7,958 bases of DNA from an uncultured Prevotellaceae bacterium (GTDB taxonomy: Bacteria > Bacteroidota > Bacteroidia > Bacteroidales > Bacteroidaceae). The notes under the pieces are model-generated. The model did not search any database and was not told the DNA's origin. It saw nothing but the letters and a program-made list of their open reading frames with translations. Positions 1 to 6,400 of the stretch are shown one piece after another (the stretch's first letter is position 1; every line of letters starts with the position of its first letter). The stretch covers positions 1 to 7,958 of the forward strand of contig CAMZHP010000149.1 of assembly GCA_947306845.1 (NCBI GenBank). The letters are read 5' to 3'. The translations under genes were made by a program, and so were the position numbers.

Positions 1-1
1 A

Positions 2-1339
2 AAAGCCAGCTATAGCCAGGTTCAACTGCGCGACATCGACGCCAACTACCACAAAATGAGCTACAACCAGCTGGTGACCGACTTCCCTGGTATCGACTGG
101 GGCAACATCTTCCTCTCCACAGGATTTCCACCATTCGACGCTGTAGATGTAGGACAGCCAGAACCCATCCACGAGGTGGAGAAAATCCTTGCCGAGACAT
201 CACTCGATGACCTGAAGGCTTACGCAGAAATCAAGGTCATCAGCGGCGCTGCAAGCCAACTGAGCGATAACTTCCGCGCCGAGGCTTTCAAACTCAGCAC
301 TGTCATGAGCGGTGTACAGCAAGACCGTCCCCGCTGGAAACGTGCTGTATCGCTGGTCAGCGGCGTGTTGGGCGAGGCCGTGGGCAAACTCTACGTCGAG
401 AAACATTTCCCCGAGAGCAGCAAACAACGTATGCTCGAGCTGGTATCGAATCTCCAGAAGGCACTCTCACAGCGCATTGACGAGGCAACATGGATGAGTC
501 CTGAAACCAAGGTGCAGGCTCAAGATAAACTGAACAACTTCATCGTGAAAATCGGCTATCCCGACAAATGGAAAGACTATAGCGGATTGCAAGTGGATGA
601 CAACCTCTCACTCTATGAAAACCTCGGACAGATTTCTGCTTTCCTCCTCCAAGACGAGCTGAACCGCAAAGTCAACAAACCCGTTGACAAGAGCGAATGG
701 CTGATGACACCGCAGACCGTCAACGCTTATTACAATCCCACCACCAACGAGATTTGCTTCCCCGCTGCCATCCTCCAGCCACCATTCTTCGACCCCAATG
801 CTGACGATGCTGCCAACTATGGTGCCATCGGTGGTGTCATCGGTCATGAGATGAGCCACGGCTTCGATGACCAGGGTTCGCAGTTCGACAAGACGGGAAA
901 CCAAAAGAACTGGTGGACGGAACAGGACAAGAAAAACTACGAGGCACGCACCAAACTGCTTGAAGACTATTTCGACAAAGTGGAAATCGTCTCAGGCAAA
1001 ACCATCAACGGCAAACAGACACTCGGTGAGAACATCGGCGACAACGGCGGTATCAACATTGCCTTCCGGGCCCTGCAAAACGCCATGCAAAAGAATCCTT
1101 TAGGTGTGAAAGACGGCTTTACTCCCGAGCAGCGTTTCTTCCTTTCTTGGGCTCGTGTGTGGGCTTCCAACATGCGACCAGAATATATGGAAATGCTCAT
1201 CACCGTGGATGTTCACTCTCCCAACATCGCCCGCGTCAATGCTGCCCTGCCGCATATCGATGCCTGGTATGATGCTTTCAAGGTGAAAAAAGGCAACAAA
1301 CTCTTCCTCCCGAAGAAGAAAAGAGCACATATTTGGTGA
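2..1339 (+). CDS. M13-family zinc metallopeptidase (neprilysin/PepO-like), C-terminal part, 5' truncated by window edge
   Basis: Endopeptidase of the M13 (neprilysin) family, which in Bacteroidales is usually an envelope protein that cleaves small peptides. The frame is open from base 2, so the ATG at 56 is internal; 445 residues are visible, against about 670-700 for the family, so roughly 230 N-terminal residues, including any signal peptide, lie outside. Numbered from the Met at 56: the substrate-binding NAYYNP is at 223-228 (neprilysin NAFYSP); the zinc motif HEMSH is at 264-268 inside VIGHEMSHGFDDQGSQFD; the third zinc ligand E325 and D329 lie in GENIGDNGGIN; DVHSPNIAR gives the expected His387 and Arg393; and the protein ends in the family-typical basic stretch plus Ile-Trp. 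All catalytic residues are present, so the enzyme looks active. It converges on the RluA-family gene across a 459-base gap. Family assignment is very secure; substrate and exact location are inference. Confidence 0.96.
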   Translation, partial: KASYSQVQLRDIDANYHKMSYNQLVTDFPGIDWGNIFLSTGFPPFDAVDVGQPEPIHEVEKILAETSLDDLKAYAEIKVISGAASQLSDNFRAEAFKLSTVMSGVQQDRPRWKRAVSLVSGVLGEAVGKLYVEKHFPESSKQRMLELVSNLQKALSQRIDEATWMSPETKVQAQDKLNNFIVKIGYPDKWKDYSGLQVDDNLSLYENLGQISAFLLQDELNRKVNKPVDKSEWLMTPQTVNAYYNPTTNEICFPAAILQPPFFDPNADDAANYGAIGGVIGHEMSHGFDDQGSQFDKTGNQKNWWTEQDKKNYEARTKLLEDYFDKVEIVSGKTINGKQTLGENIGDNGGINIAFRALQNAMQKNPLGVKDGFTPEQRFFLSWARVWASNMRPEYMEMLITVDVHSPNIARVNAALPHIDAWYDAFKVKKGNKLFLPKKKRAHIW

Positions 1340-1345
1340 TAATTA

Positions 1346-1368
1346 GTTAGGAGTTAGAAGTTAGGAGT
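1346..1368 (+). repeat. Three tandem heptamers GTTAGGA/GTTAGAA/GTTAGGA
   Basis: The units lie at 1346-1352, 1353-1359 and 1360-1366, followed by a partial gt; the array starts 7 bases after the peptidase stop codon. In the sense of the upstream gene it reads as a purine-rich AGTTAGG repeat. A related AGTTA-purine array follows the stop of the convergent gene. No function is evident; slippage-generated 3' repeats are the simplest reading. Confidence 0.85.
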
Positions 1369-1440
1369 ATCTTATAACTTGTCAACCATATTAGGGGTGA
1401 GAGGTAAGAGATTACCAAGCTATTATCACGAAATCCGTAG

Positions 1441-1461
1441 GGACATACCCCGTGTATGTCC
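1441..1461 (+). repeat. Hairpin repeat, copy 1 (8-bp stem, 5-base loop)
   Basis: The left arm ggacatac (1441-1448), loop cccgt (1449-1453) and right arm gtatgtcc (1454-1461) form a perfect 8-bp stem. The same element recurs at 3466-3485 on the opposite strand. Because the loop is asymmetric the element has a direction, and in both places it points the same way relative to the gene that ends just upstream. Here it begins 102 bases after the peptidase stop. A short run ctattttt (1473-1480) follows about 12 bases later, too far away for a classic intrinsic terminator. It may be a dispersed intergenic repeat or a 3'-end processing or termination hairpin. Confidence 0.8.
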
Positions 1462-1480
1462 GTGAGCAAGATCTATTTTT

Positions 1481-1540
1481 ATCACGAATTAGAGAATTAT
1501 AGAATTTATTTGGCAATTCTTAAATTCTCTAATTCGTGAT
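1481..1540. repeat. 60-base long inverted repeat, possible bidirectional terminator or small dispersed element
   Basis: The outer arms 1481-1498 and 1523-1540 (atcacgaattagagaatt and its exact reverse complement) pair over 18 bp. After a 2-base mismatch on each side, agaatt (1501-1506) pairs with aattct (1515-1520), leaving an 8-base loop (1507-1514). Transcribed from either strand it would fold into one long A+U-rich hairpin. Its position between convergent genes suits a bidirectional terminator; the left side is preceded by ctattttt and the right followed by tttatag. Alternatively it is a dispersed palindromic repeat: atcacgaa also occurs at 1425-1432. The structure is seen directly; the role is inference. 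Confidence 0.85.
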
Positions 1541-1577
1541 TTTATAGAGGGGAGAGGTTTATTTAGTCAGGAGTTTT

Positions 1578-1640
1578 TAGTTTCTGCTCTCGAAAGGGAT
1601 GGCAGAGGCGACGGCAAAACCGTCGCATACGGAGAAACTA
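1578..1640. other. Nested stem structure with G+C-rich hairpin (unassigned)
   Basis: The outer arms tagtttct (1578-1585) and agaaacta (1633-1640) are exact reverse complements over 8 bp. Inside lies a stronger 7-bp stem, gcgacgg (1608-1614) with ccgtcgc (1620-1626) and a caaaa loop. A competing short pairing, tctgc (1583-1587) with gcaga (1602-1606), could replace the outer stem. No U-tract follows on either strand. It could be a structured RNA remnant, part of a terminator, or a fragment of a dispersed repeat; the sequence does not decide. Confidence 0.55.
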
Positions 1641-1644
1641 CCCC

Positions 1645-1677
1645 TCCAGCTGCTATGGTATCCAGCTGCTATGGTAT
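1645..1677. repeat. Perfect 16-base tandem duplication
   Basis: The unit tccagctgctatggta occurs twice back to back (1645-1660 and 1661-1676), and the next base continues the pattern. There are no mismatches between copies, so the duplication is recent or maintained. Each unit contains the palindrome cagctg. No function is visible; it is probably a slippage product. Confidence 0.9.
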
Positions 1678-1689
1678 TGACCCTTTAAC

Positions 1690-1752
1690 CAATTTTCAAT
1701 CTTCAATCTTCAATCCTCAATCTTCAATCCTCAATCTTCAATTTTCAATAGT
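1690..1752. repeat. Heptamer tandem array (CAATCTT type), 8 units plus a partial unit
   Basis: Consecutive 7-base units from 1690 to 1745 read caatttt, caatctt, caatctt, caatcct, caatctt, caatcct, caatctt, caatttt, and then degrade into caatagt. In the sense of the minus-strand synthase gene this is a purine-rich AAGATTG repeat. The array is bracketed by the 12-base direct repeat tgaccctttaac (1678-1689 and 1755-1766). The 13 bases cttcaattttcaa at 1736-1748 recur exactly at 1804-1816, inside the end of the synthase gene. It is not a CRISPR array, since there are no spacers. Confidence 0.92.
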
Positions 1753-1757
1753 AATGA

Positions 1758-1801
1758 CCCTTTAACTACCCTTTAACTCCCTTTTAACTACCCTTTAACT
1801 A
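1758..1801. repeat. CCCTTTAACTA tandem array overlapping the stop codon of the synthase gene
   Basis: Four near-identical units lie at 1758-1768, 1769-1778, 1779-1790 and 1791-1801, with lengths of 11, 10, 12 and 11 bases. Read in the sense of the minus-strand gene they are TAGTTAAAGGG-like. The last unit includes the TAG stop (1799-1801), so the stop codon is itself part of a repeat unit. This recalls the AGTTAGG heptamers directly after the peptidase stop on the other side of the gap. Confidence 0.88.
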
Positions 1802-3403
1802 CTCTTCAATTTTCAACAACCTATCCGTGATTGGATGGAGGAACGTTATTTCGGCGGCATGCAGATGCAGGCGGTCGGCGGGATGACCATAAAGGGTGTC
1901 GCCAAGGATGGGACAGTTGAGACCCTGGGGATGGGCGCAATGCACGCGTAGTTGGTGTGTCCTACCCGTGAGAGGATGCAACCGAACGATGGTTCTACCA
2001 TGCTCATCCTCACCGATAAGTTCATACTCCGTCACTGCCCGCTTGCCATGCTTAGGGTCCACCACTTGTCGGGGACGATCGTCGAAGTCAGGCCTCAACG
2101 GTAATGAGATGGTGCCTTTTTGGGGGATAACATCCGCCACCCGACCATCAAGCACCGCAAAATACGTCTTCTGCACTTCACGACGCAAAAATTGCTCTTG
2201 CAACAGACGGTGCACCTCCTTGGTCTTTGCCACCACCATCAACCCCGATGTGGCCATGTCCAACCGATGGACAATCATCGGACCCTCAGCCTCTGGACAG
2301 TGCTCACGAGCGAACGACCAAACCGAAGTTGCCTCCACCTTCCCCGGTACGGAGAGCATCCCCGCCGGTTTGTTCACCACCATGAGCCACTCATCCTCAT
2401 ACACGATGTCGGGCGTGGCATCGAGGGGTTTCTCTTGATGGATAGGTTCCACATCAATACCTTGCAACATGAAGGTCAGGATGGGCAGGCATTTTCCCCG
2501 ACAGGCAGGATAATACGTCAGATGTCTTCTCACTTCCCCCACTGGCGACTGCCCCCACCAAAACTCAGCGATGCTCACAGGCCGCAAATGGTGCGTATAG
2601 GCATACTGCAATAAGCGTGGGGCACAACATTCCCCTGCCCCTGCCGGTGGCAGACCATCGGTATATTCCTCAAAGATGTTTAGGAGATTGCGCTGCTCAC
2701 CCTTGGCATTCATCATCATAAATTGCTGGAAGAGCCATCGTTGGAGGGCATCCGAGCGCTGATGCCTTTCACGGCGGAGTGTGTTGACCTTTTCATGCAA
2801 TGCTTTCAACAGTTGTTCGCACTCCCCCACCCTCTCAGTATGTCGCTTTCTCAGTCGGCGCAGTTCGGCTTTCATAAACTGACTCTCACGAATCAGTGCC
2901 TCTTCATCAACATCTGCGGAAGTCTGTCGCATGGCATCTCGACGACGTTTGGCGGCATCCATTTCTGCTTTATATGCCGTAATTTCTGTGTCCATCGCCT
3001 CACGGGCATCTGTCAAAGCCTTTTCTGACGCTTTCAGCTGCTGCGACTGTTCGATAGCCATCACCTGGTGGTTGATGTCGCTGATGCGAGTCTCCTCTTG
3101 TTTGAAATAGCCATCGGGCTGCAGGTAGTCGAAAACTGCCGGCACGAAATAGTCCCAGTCGGCACGCCCACAGAGCAGTCCTGAGTATGCTGCCAGGAAA
3201 CCTGTCTGTCGCTCGGCATTCTCCACCACCAAGACACCGAACATTTTTCCTTTTTCCGCCTCCTCTATCCAGTCGGCATGTGTCTGTATCTCCTTCTGCA
3301 ACTCATTGGCAGCCAATTCGCAACATGAAGACACCACATACCCCATCGGATGGTTCATCCGATGGGGTAATGACATTTGGGTATGTAACAAGTGGAATCT
3401 CAT
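1799..3403 (-). CDS. RluA-family RNA pseudouridine synthase with long N-terminal extension
   Basis: Cytoplasmic enzyme predicted to convert uridine to pseudouridine in rRNA or tRNA. The catalytic domain occupies about residues 332-525: a start resembling YEDEWLMVVNKPAGMLSVPG (335-354); the signature HRLDMATSG at 379-387 with catalytic Asp382; TGRTHQLRVH at 479-488; and LGDTLYG followed by RLHLHAAEITFLHP near the end. The first 330 residues are an extension: an alpha/beta-like part (1-115), a highly charged predicted coiled coil (about 120-225), and a segment with GECCAPRLL (257-265), EFWWG (280-284) and CRGKC (301-305). At 534 residues it is far longer than a plain RluA protein (about 220-325) but fits the long Rlu subfamily I recall from Bacteroidetes and some gammaproteobacteria. 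The ATG at 3403 is the first Met in frame after the gap and gives the usual N-terminus; no Shine-Dalgarno sequence is seen. The last codons (LKIEE-stop) lie within tandem-repeat sequence. The target nucleotide cannot be told from this sequence. Confidence 0.95.
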   Translation of the reverse strand: MRFHLLHTQMSLPHRMNHPMGYVVSSCCELAANELQKEIQTHADWIEEAEKGKMFGVLVVENAERQTGFLAAYSGLLCGRADWDYFVPAVFDYLQPDGYFKQEETRISDINHQVMAIEQSQQLKASEKALTDAREAMDTEITAYKAEMDAAKRRRDAMRQTSADVDEEALIRESQFMKAELRRLRKRHTERVGECEQLLKALHEKVNTLRRERHQRSDALQRWLFQQFMMMNAKGEQRNLLNIFEEYTDGLPPAGAGECCAPRLLQYAYTHHLRPVSIAEFWWGQSPVGEVRRHLTYYPACRGKCLPILTFMLQGIDVEPIHQEKPLDATPDIVYEDEWLMVVNKPAGMLSVPGKVEATSVWSFAREHCPEAEGPMIVHRLDMATSGLMVVAKTKEVHRLLQEQFLRREVQKTYFAVLDGRVADVIPQKGTISLPLRPDFDDRPRQVVDPKHGKRAVTEYELIGEDEHGRTIVRLHPLTGRTHQLRVHCAHPQGLNCPILGDTLYGHPADRLHLHAAEITFLHPITDRLLKIEE

Positions 3404-3411
3404 AGGCTCGG

Positions 3412-3419
3412 CAAATTTA
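3412..3419 (-). promoter_or_regulatory. TAnnTTTG-type -7 box upstream of the synthase gene
   Basis: On the minus strand the bases read TAAATTTG, an exact match to the Bacteroidetes sigma-factor -7 consensus TAnnTTTG. The box ends 8 bases before the ATG at 3403, so transcription would start within a few bases of the start codon. No good TTTG -33 element stands at the expected spacing; the bases there are ctgg-like. It could be a real promoter giving a near-leaderless mRNA, or a chance match. Confidence 0.4.
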
Positions 3420-3465
3420 GAGATTTTTCCTGAATTAGCCAGCCTATTTGATGATTTTCTTTTCT

Positions 3466-3485
3466 GACATACACGGGGTATGTCC
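3466..3485 (-). terminator. Hairpin repeat, copy 2, just downstream of the large-protein gene
   Basis: On the minus strand the arms gacatac (3484-3478) and gtatgtc (3472-3466) flank the loop cccgt, matching copy 1 at 1441-1461 over 20 of 21 bases; the lost outer base shortens the stem to 7 bp. It begins 10 bases after the TAA of the large gene, in the same orientation relative to that gene as copy 1 has to the peptidase gene. The bases that follow are agaaaagaaaa, not a U-tract, so a classic intrinsic terminator is not supported. A stabilising 3' hairpin or a dispersed repeat fits equally well. Confidence 0.5.
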
Positions 3486-3494
3486 TTACAGAGT

Positions 3495-6400
3495 TTACTT
3501 CACCACCACCTTGTGGGTGGTTCCGTCGCTCATTCTCACCACATTCACGCCACGCTGCGGATGATTGAGGCGGCGGCCGTCGGTGTCGTAGTAACCCTCG
3601 ATAGTGGGGCTGGTGGCATTGGTGTTGCGGACACCCGTCCAGAGGTCATAGTGGAAGTTCACTACACGGCTCTCCGGCTGGTCGCCCTTCACAGCCTGTG
3701 CACGGATGGTAACAGGTGGGTTGAGCACGATTGGCTCGGTGTATTGTCGGCGTGTGCCGTTCTCGTCGCAAGGACATGAGCCATCGGTGGTGTACCAAAT
3801 GGTGGCACCCTCGGTATCGCACCACAGTTCGAGCAGGTCGCCAGGCAGCACACCCGTTCCGCTGATGCGCGATGCCATCGGTGTAGCCACGGGGATGGCG
3901 TTCGGGTCGAGCACAACGACGGTGGCATCAGTCTTCACCTTCTCGTCCTCCTCCATAGCGAGACTGATACAGCCGGAACCGCCACTGAGCCCGTGGATGG
4001 TGAGCATAGCAACACCCTTCTCGTCGAAGGTGGCAGTCTCAGAGACGGTAGCCATGAAGTCGTGTTGGAAGGTAGCCACAACGCGTTTACCTACTGCTGC
4101 CGAGGCGGGATAGGCCACCACGCGGAACTGTCTCACGCCGCCCTTGGGTACTTCGAGAATCGAATCTGTAGCAATCTGACGCACACGGTTAGTGACCACA
4201 AATTCCTGCTGGAAGTCGTTGGCCATTTGCACACCGGCATAGCTCTCTACCTCGCGGCGCACGGTGAGCGTCACCTTGTCGCCGGCTTTCAGACCCTCGT
4301 CGGGGTGTACCAGTATGCGTGAGACATATGATGCATCACCCTCCCAGTTTTTCGAGGTGTTCAACTGCCAGGGATTTGAGTGCAACAGCTTGCCGTCGCG
4401 TGTCAGCCAGATATGGGCGCCATGGAGTGTCTCCGGACGCATATACTTGCTGAACTCCACTTCGATGCCATCCTCGTAGGCGATGGCTTTCTTCACTGTA
4501 GGTTGTGCAAGTTGGCGGATGCCGATGTTCACGTCGAGTTGTGGCGGCGGCACGGGCAGCCACTCGCTGAAGGCTGTCTCATAGCCATTCTTCTCAATCT
4601 TCACTTGCCACAGTCCCTGGGGCACATCCCAGTTGTAACGACCCTCGGCGTTGGTGATTTGCGGATTCACCTGACCGTAGTTCTCGGCATCCCACAGGAT
4701 GGGTCCACGGTGGACGTCGCCATAGACATCCTCGATGTCACCCTCATAGAAGATAGACGCGGTGGCATCCTGCACGCGGTTATCGGTCACTGCCTCATAG
4801 ACGAAGCCCGACGGGTCGTGTACCACACTTAGGTTGTATCTCTTCAGTGCTTCTATGCGCTTTTTCCAGTAGGGATGCTCTGGGTCGAAGTCGGGCTTCT
4901 CGCGGTCGCACTCCAAGAGGAAGATTTCCTGCTCCCAGTTATTGATACGCTGTTTGTAGTCCTTGGCATACGTCTCCATCAAGAGGGTTTTGACAATAAC
5001 GAGTCCACAGCCGATAACAGACATAACAAGCGAAGTGCCTCCCGACCCAACTGCGGCAAGTAGTCCTGTATTTGTATCCACCAAGGCGACAGCATCCAAA
5101 GCCACGACAGCGGTATAAAGTATTCCTGTCCCTACACCGTAACCAACAATGTCTTTGCGGATACGTTCTGCATTGGCGGCATCATCCTCACAGGGATTGG
5201 GCACCTCATTGTGAATTTTAATGACTCCCTGTAATTTCTCAACAGCCTCGGCAATATCACAGATGATGGCAGCCCATGCCAAGGCTTTCTCCACCACTTT
5301 TACAGTACATGAGACAAATGTCATGGCTTTGGCCAATGGACCGTCGCCTTTGGTGAATGCGGCGAGGGCGGTGCTGACATTGGGACCTTCATCCTTCAAA
5401 GTATTCGACCAATTTTGTAGTCCTTCCCAGAAGGCTTTGTTGCCTGTGACACGTGCGAGTTCTCTCTTTGCCTCATCCACCATTCTTCCCTCATTTTTGG
5501 CTTGTTCGTAGATTCTAATGGCATTCTCACACATGACGATGTTTTCCTCGATTTTCATGCCCTTAATCATGGCCATGCATGAATTCTGAATCAGTTCGAT
5601 CACCCATTTCACCTTGTCGAAGTTGTTATTGATGTCCGACAGATTCTTCAATAAGTCATCGAAAGTGTAGCCATTCCACCCATTAGCCATGGTTGGCATT
5701 TCAGCAGTCAGGTCACAGGTGACCTTCATATCGTTGGCAAAATCGACGATAATCAGTTTCACATCGTCACTATAGAGATAGACATTCTTGCCGTCGGTAG
5801 TGGGTATCTCATCGTAGCCCTCTTCCATCAGTGCTGCGCCTGAGAGCCCGGTGGCATGTTCTATGGTGATGCCGTCCATCTGCAGGTCATACATATTGGC
5901 ACTGAGGAAGCCCTCACGGTCGAAGGAGAAGTTCTCGGCCAATTCATGCACCTTGGCGATGAACTGCTCGTCGGTGAGGTTTTGCCACTCTGGCAAAATT
6001 TCCATGTCGGGGTCGATACCGAAAATTTCGTTGAACTCAGCGAAGAGTTGGTTAAGCCGTTCCGGGTCGGTTTCTTCAGTAAACTGGTCGAAATAACTAT
6101 CAATCAGATCCAAGGTCTCTTGGAGCGAACTCTGCATATTGGGCAGCATATTGTTCACGATACTCAAGAGTTCGCTATCTACCTTGTACTTCATGTTTTT
6201 CAGATGGATATCCACCGCCACTGCCACGGGGGTGGTTCCACCGTACATCTCCGTCGCAATGTCGGCTGTATGGGAAGTCCACATCCCAAGACTGCCGTCG
6301 TATGTGGCCGGCAGCAGGACGATATCTCCACTTTCTAACTTCGCAATGAGGTTGACACTCTCGATGCGTGTGGTGTCGGTGGTGTTGAGTTTGGTGTGGA

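Larger units (their letters stand above)
1340..1798. other. Gene-free, repeat-rich gap between convergent genes
   Basis: No credible coding region or tRNA is visible in these 459 bases. In order it holds: AGTTAGG-type heptamers just after the peptidase stop; a small stem ggtaa-GAGA-ttacc (1403-1416); a 21-base hairpin repeat (1441-1461); a 60-base long inverted repeat (1481-1540); a nested G+C-rich stem structure (1578-1640); a 16-base tandem duplication (1645-1677); and two tandem arrays (1690-1752 and 1758-1801). The gap must carry the 3' ends and terminators of both flanking genes. The density of short repeats suggests a site of replication slippage and of dispersed-repeat capture; that interpretation is inference. 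Confidence 0.9.

Noticed and set aside
56..58. ATG as the start of the peptidase gene
   Set aside because: The frame is open upstream to base 2 and the M13 family needs about 230 more N-terminal residues.
1645..1677. Attachment-site or insertion-sequence target duplication
   Set aside because: The two 16-base copies are directly adjacent with nothing inserted between them, and no transposase or integrase gene is near.
1690..1801. Possible CRISPR-like array
   Set aside because: Units are 7 and 10-12 bases with no spacers between them; these are simple tandem repeats.
1896..2614. Two overlapping plus-strand frames (1896-2438 and 2120-2614)
   Set aside because: Both are antisense to the synthase catalytic domain, whose HRLD and TGRTHQLRVH motifs fix the true frame.
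4380..4832. Plus-strand open frame of 150 codons
   Set aside because: It is antisense to the SbsA-like and regulatory-like domains of the large protein, and no motif is recognisable in the product.
5856..6338. Plus-strand open frame of 160 codons antisense to the large gene
   Set aside because: It lies wholly inside a gene with recognisable domains, its product has no family features, and long antisense frames are common where the sense gene is G+C-rich at third positions.
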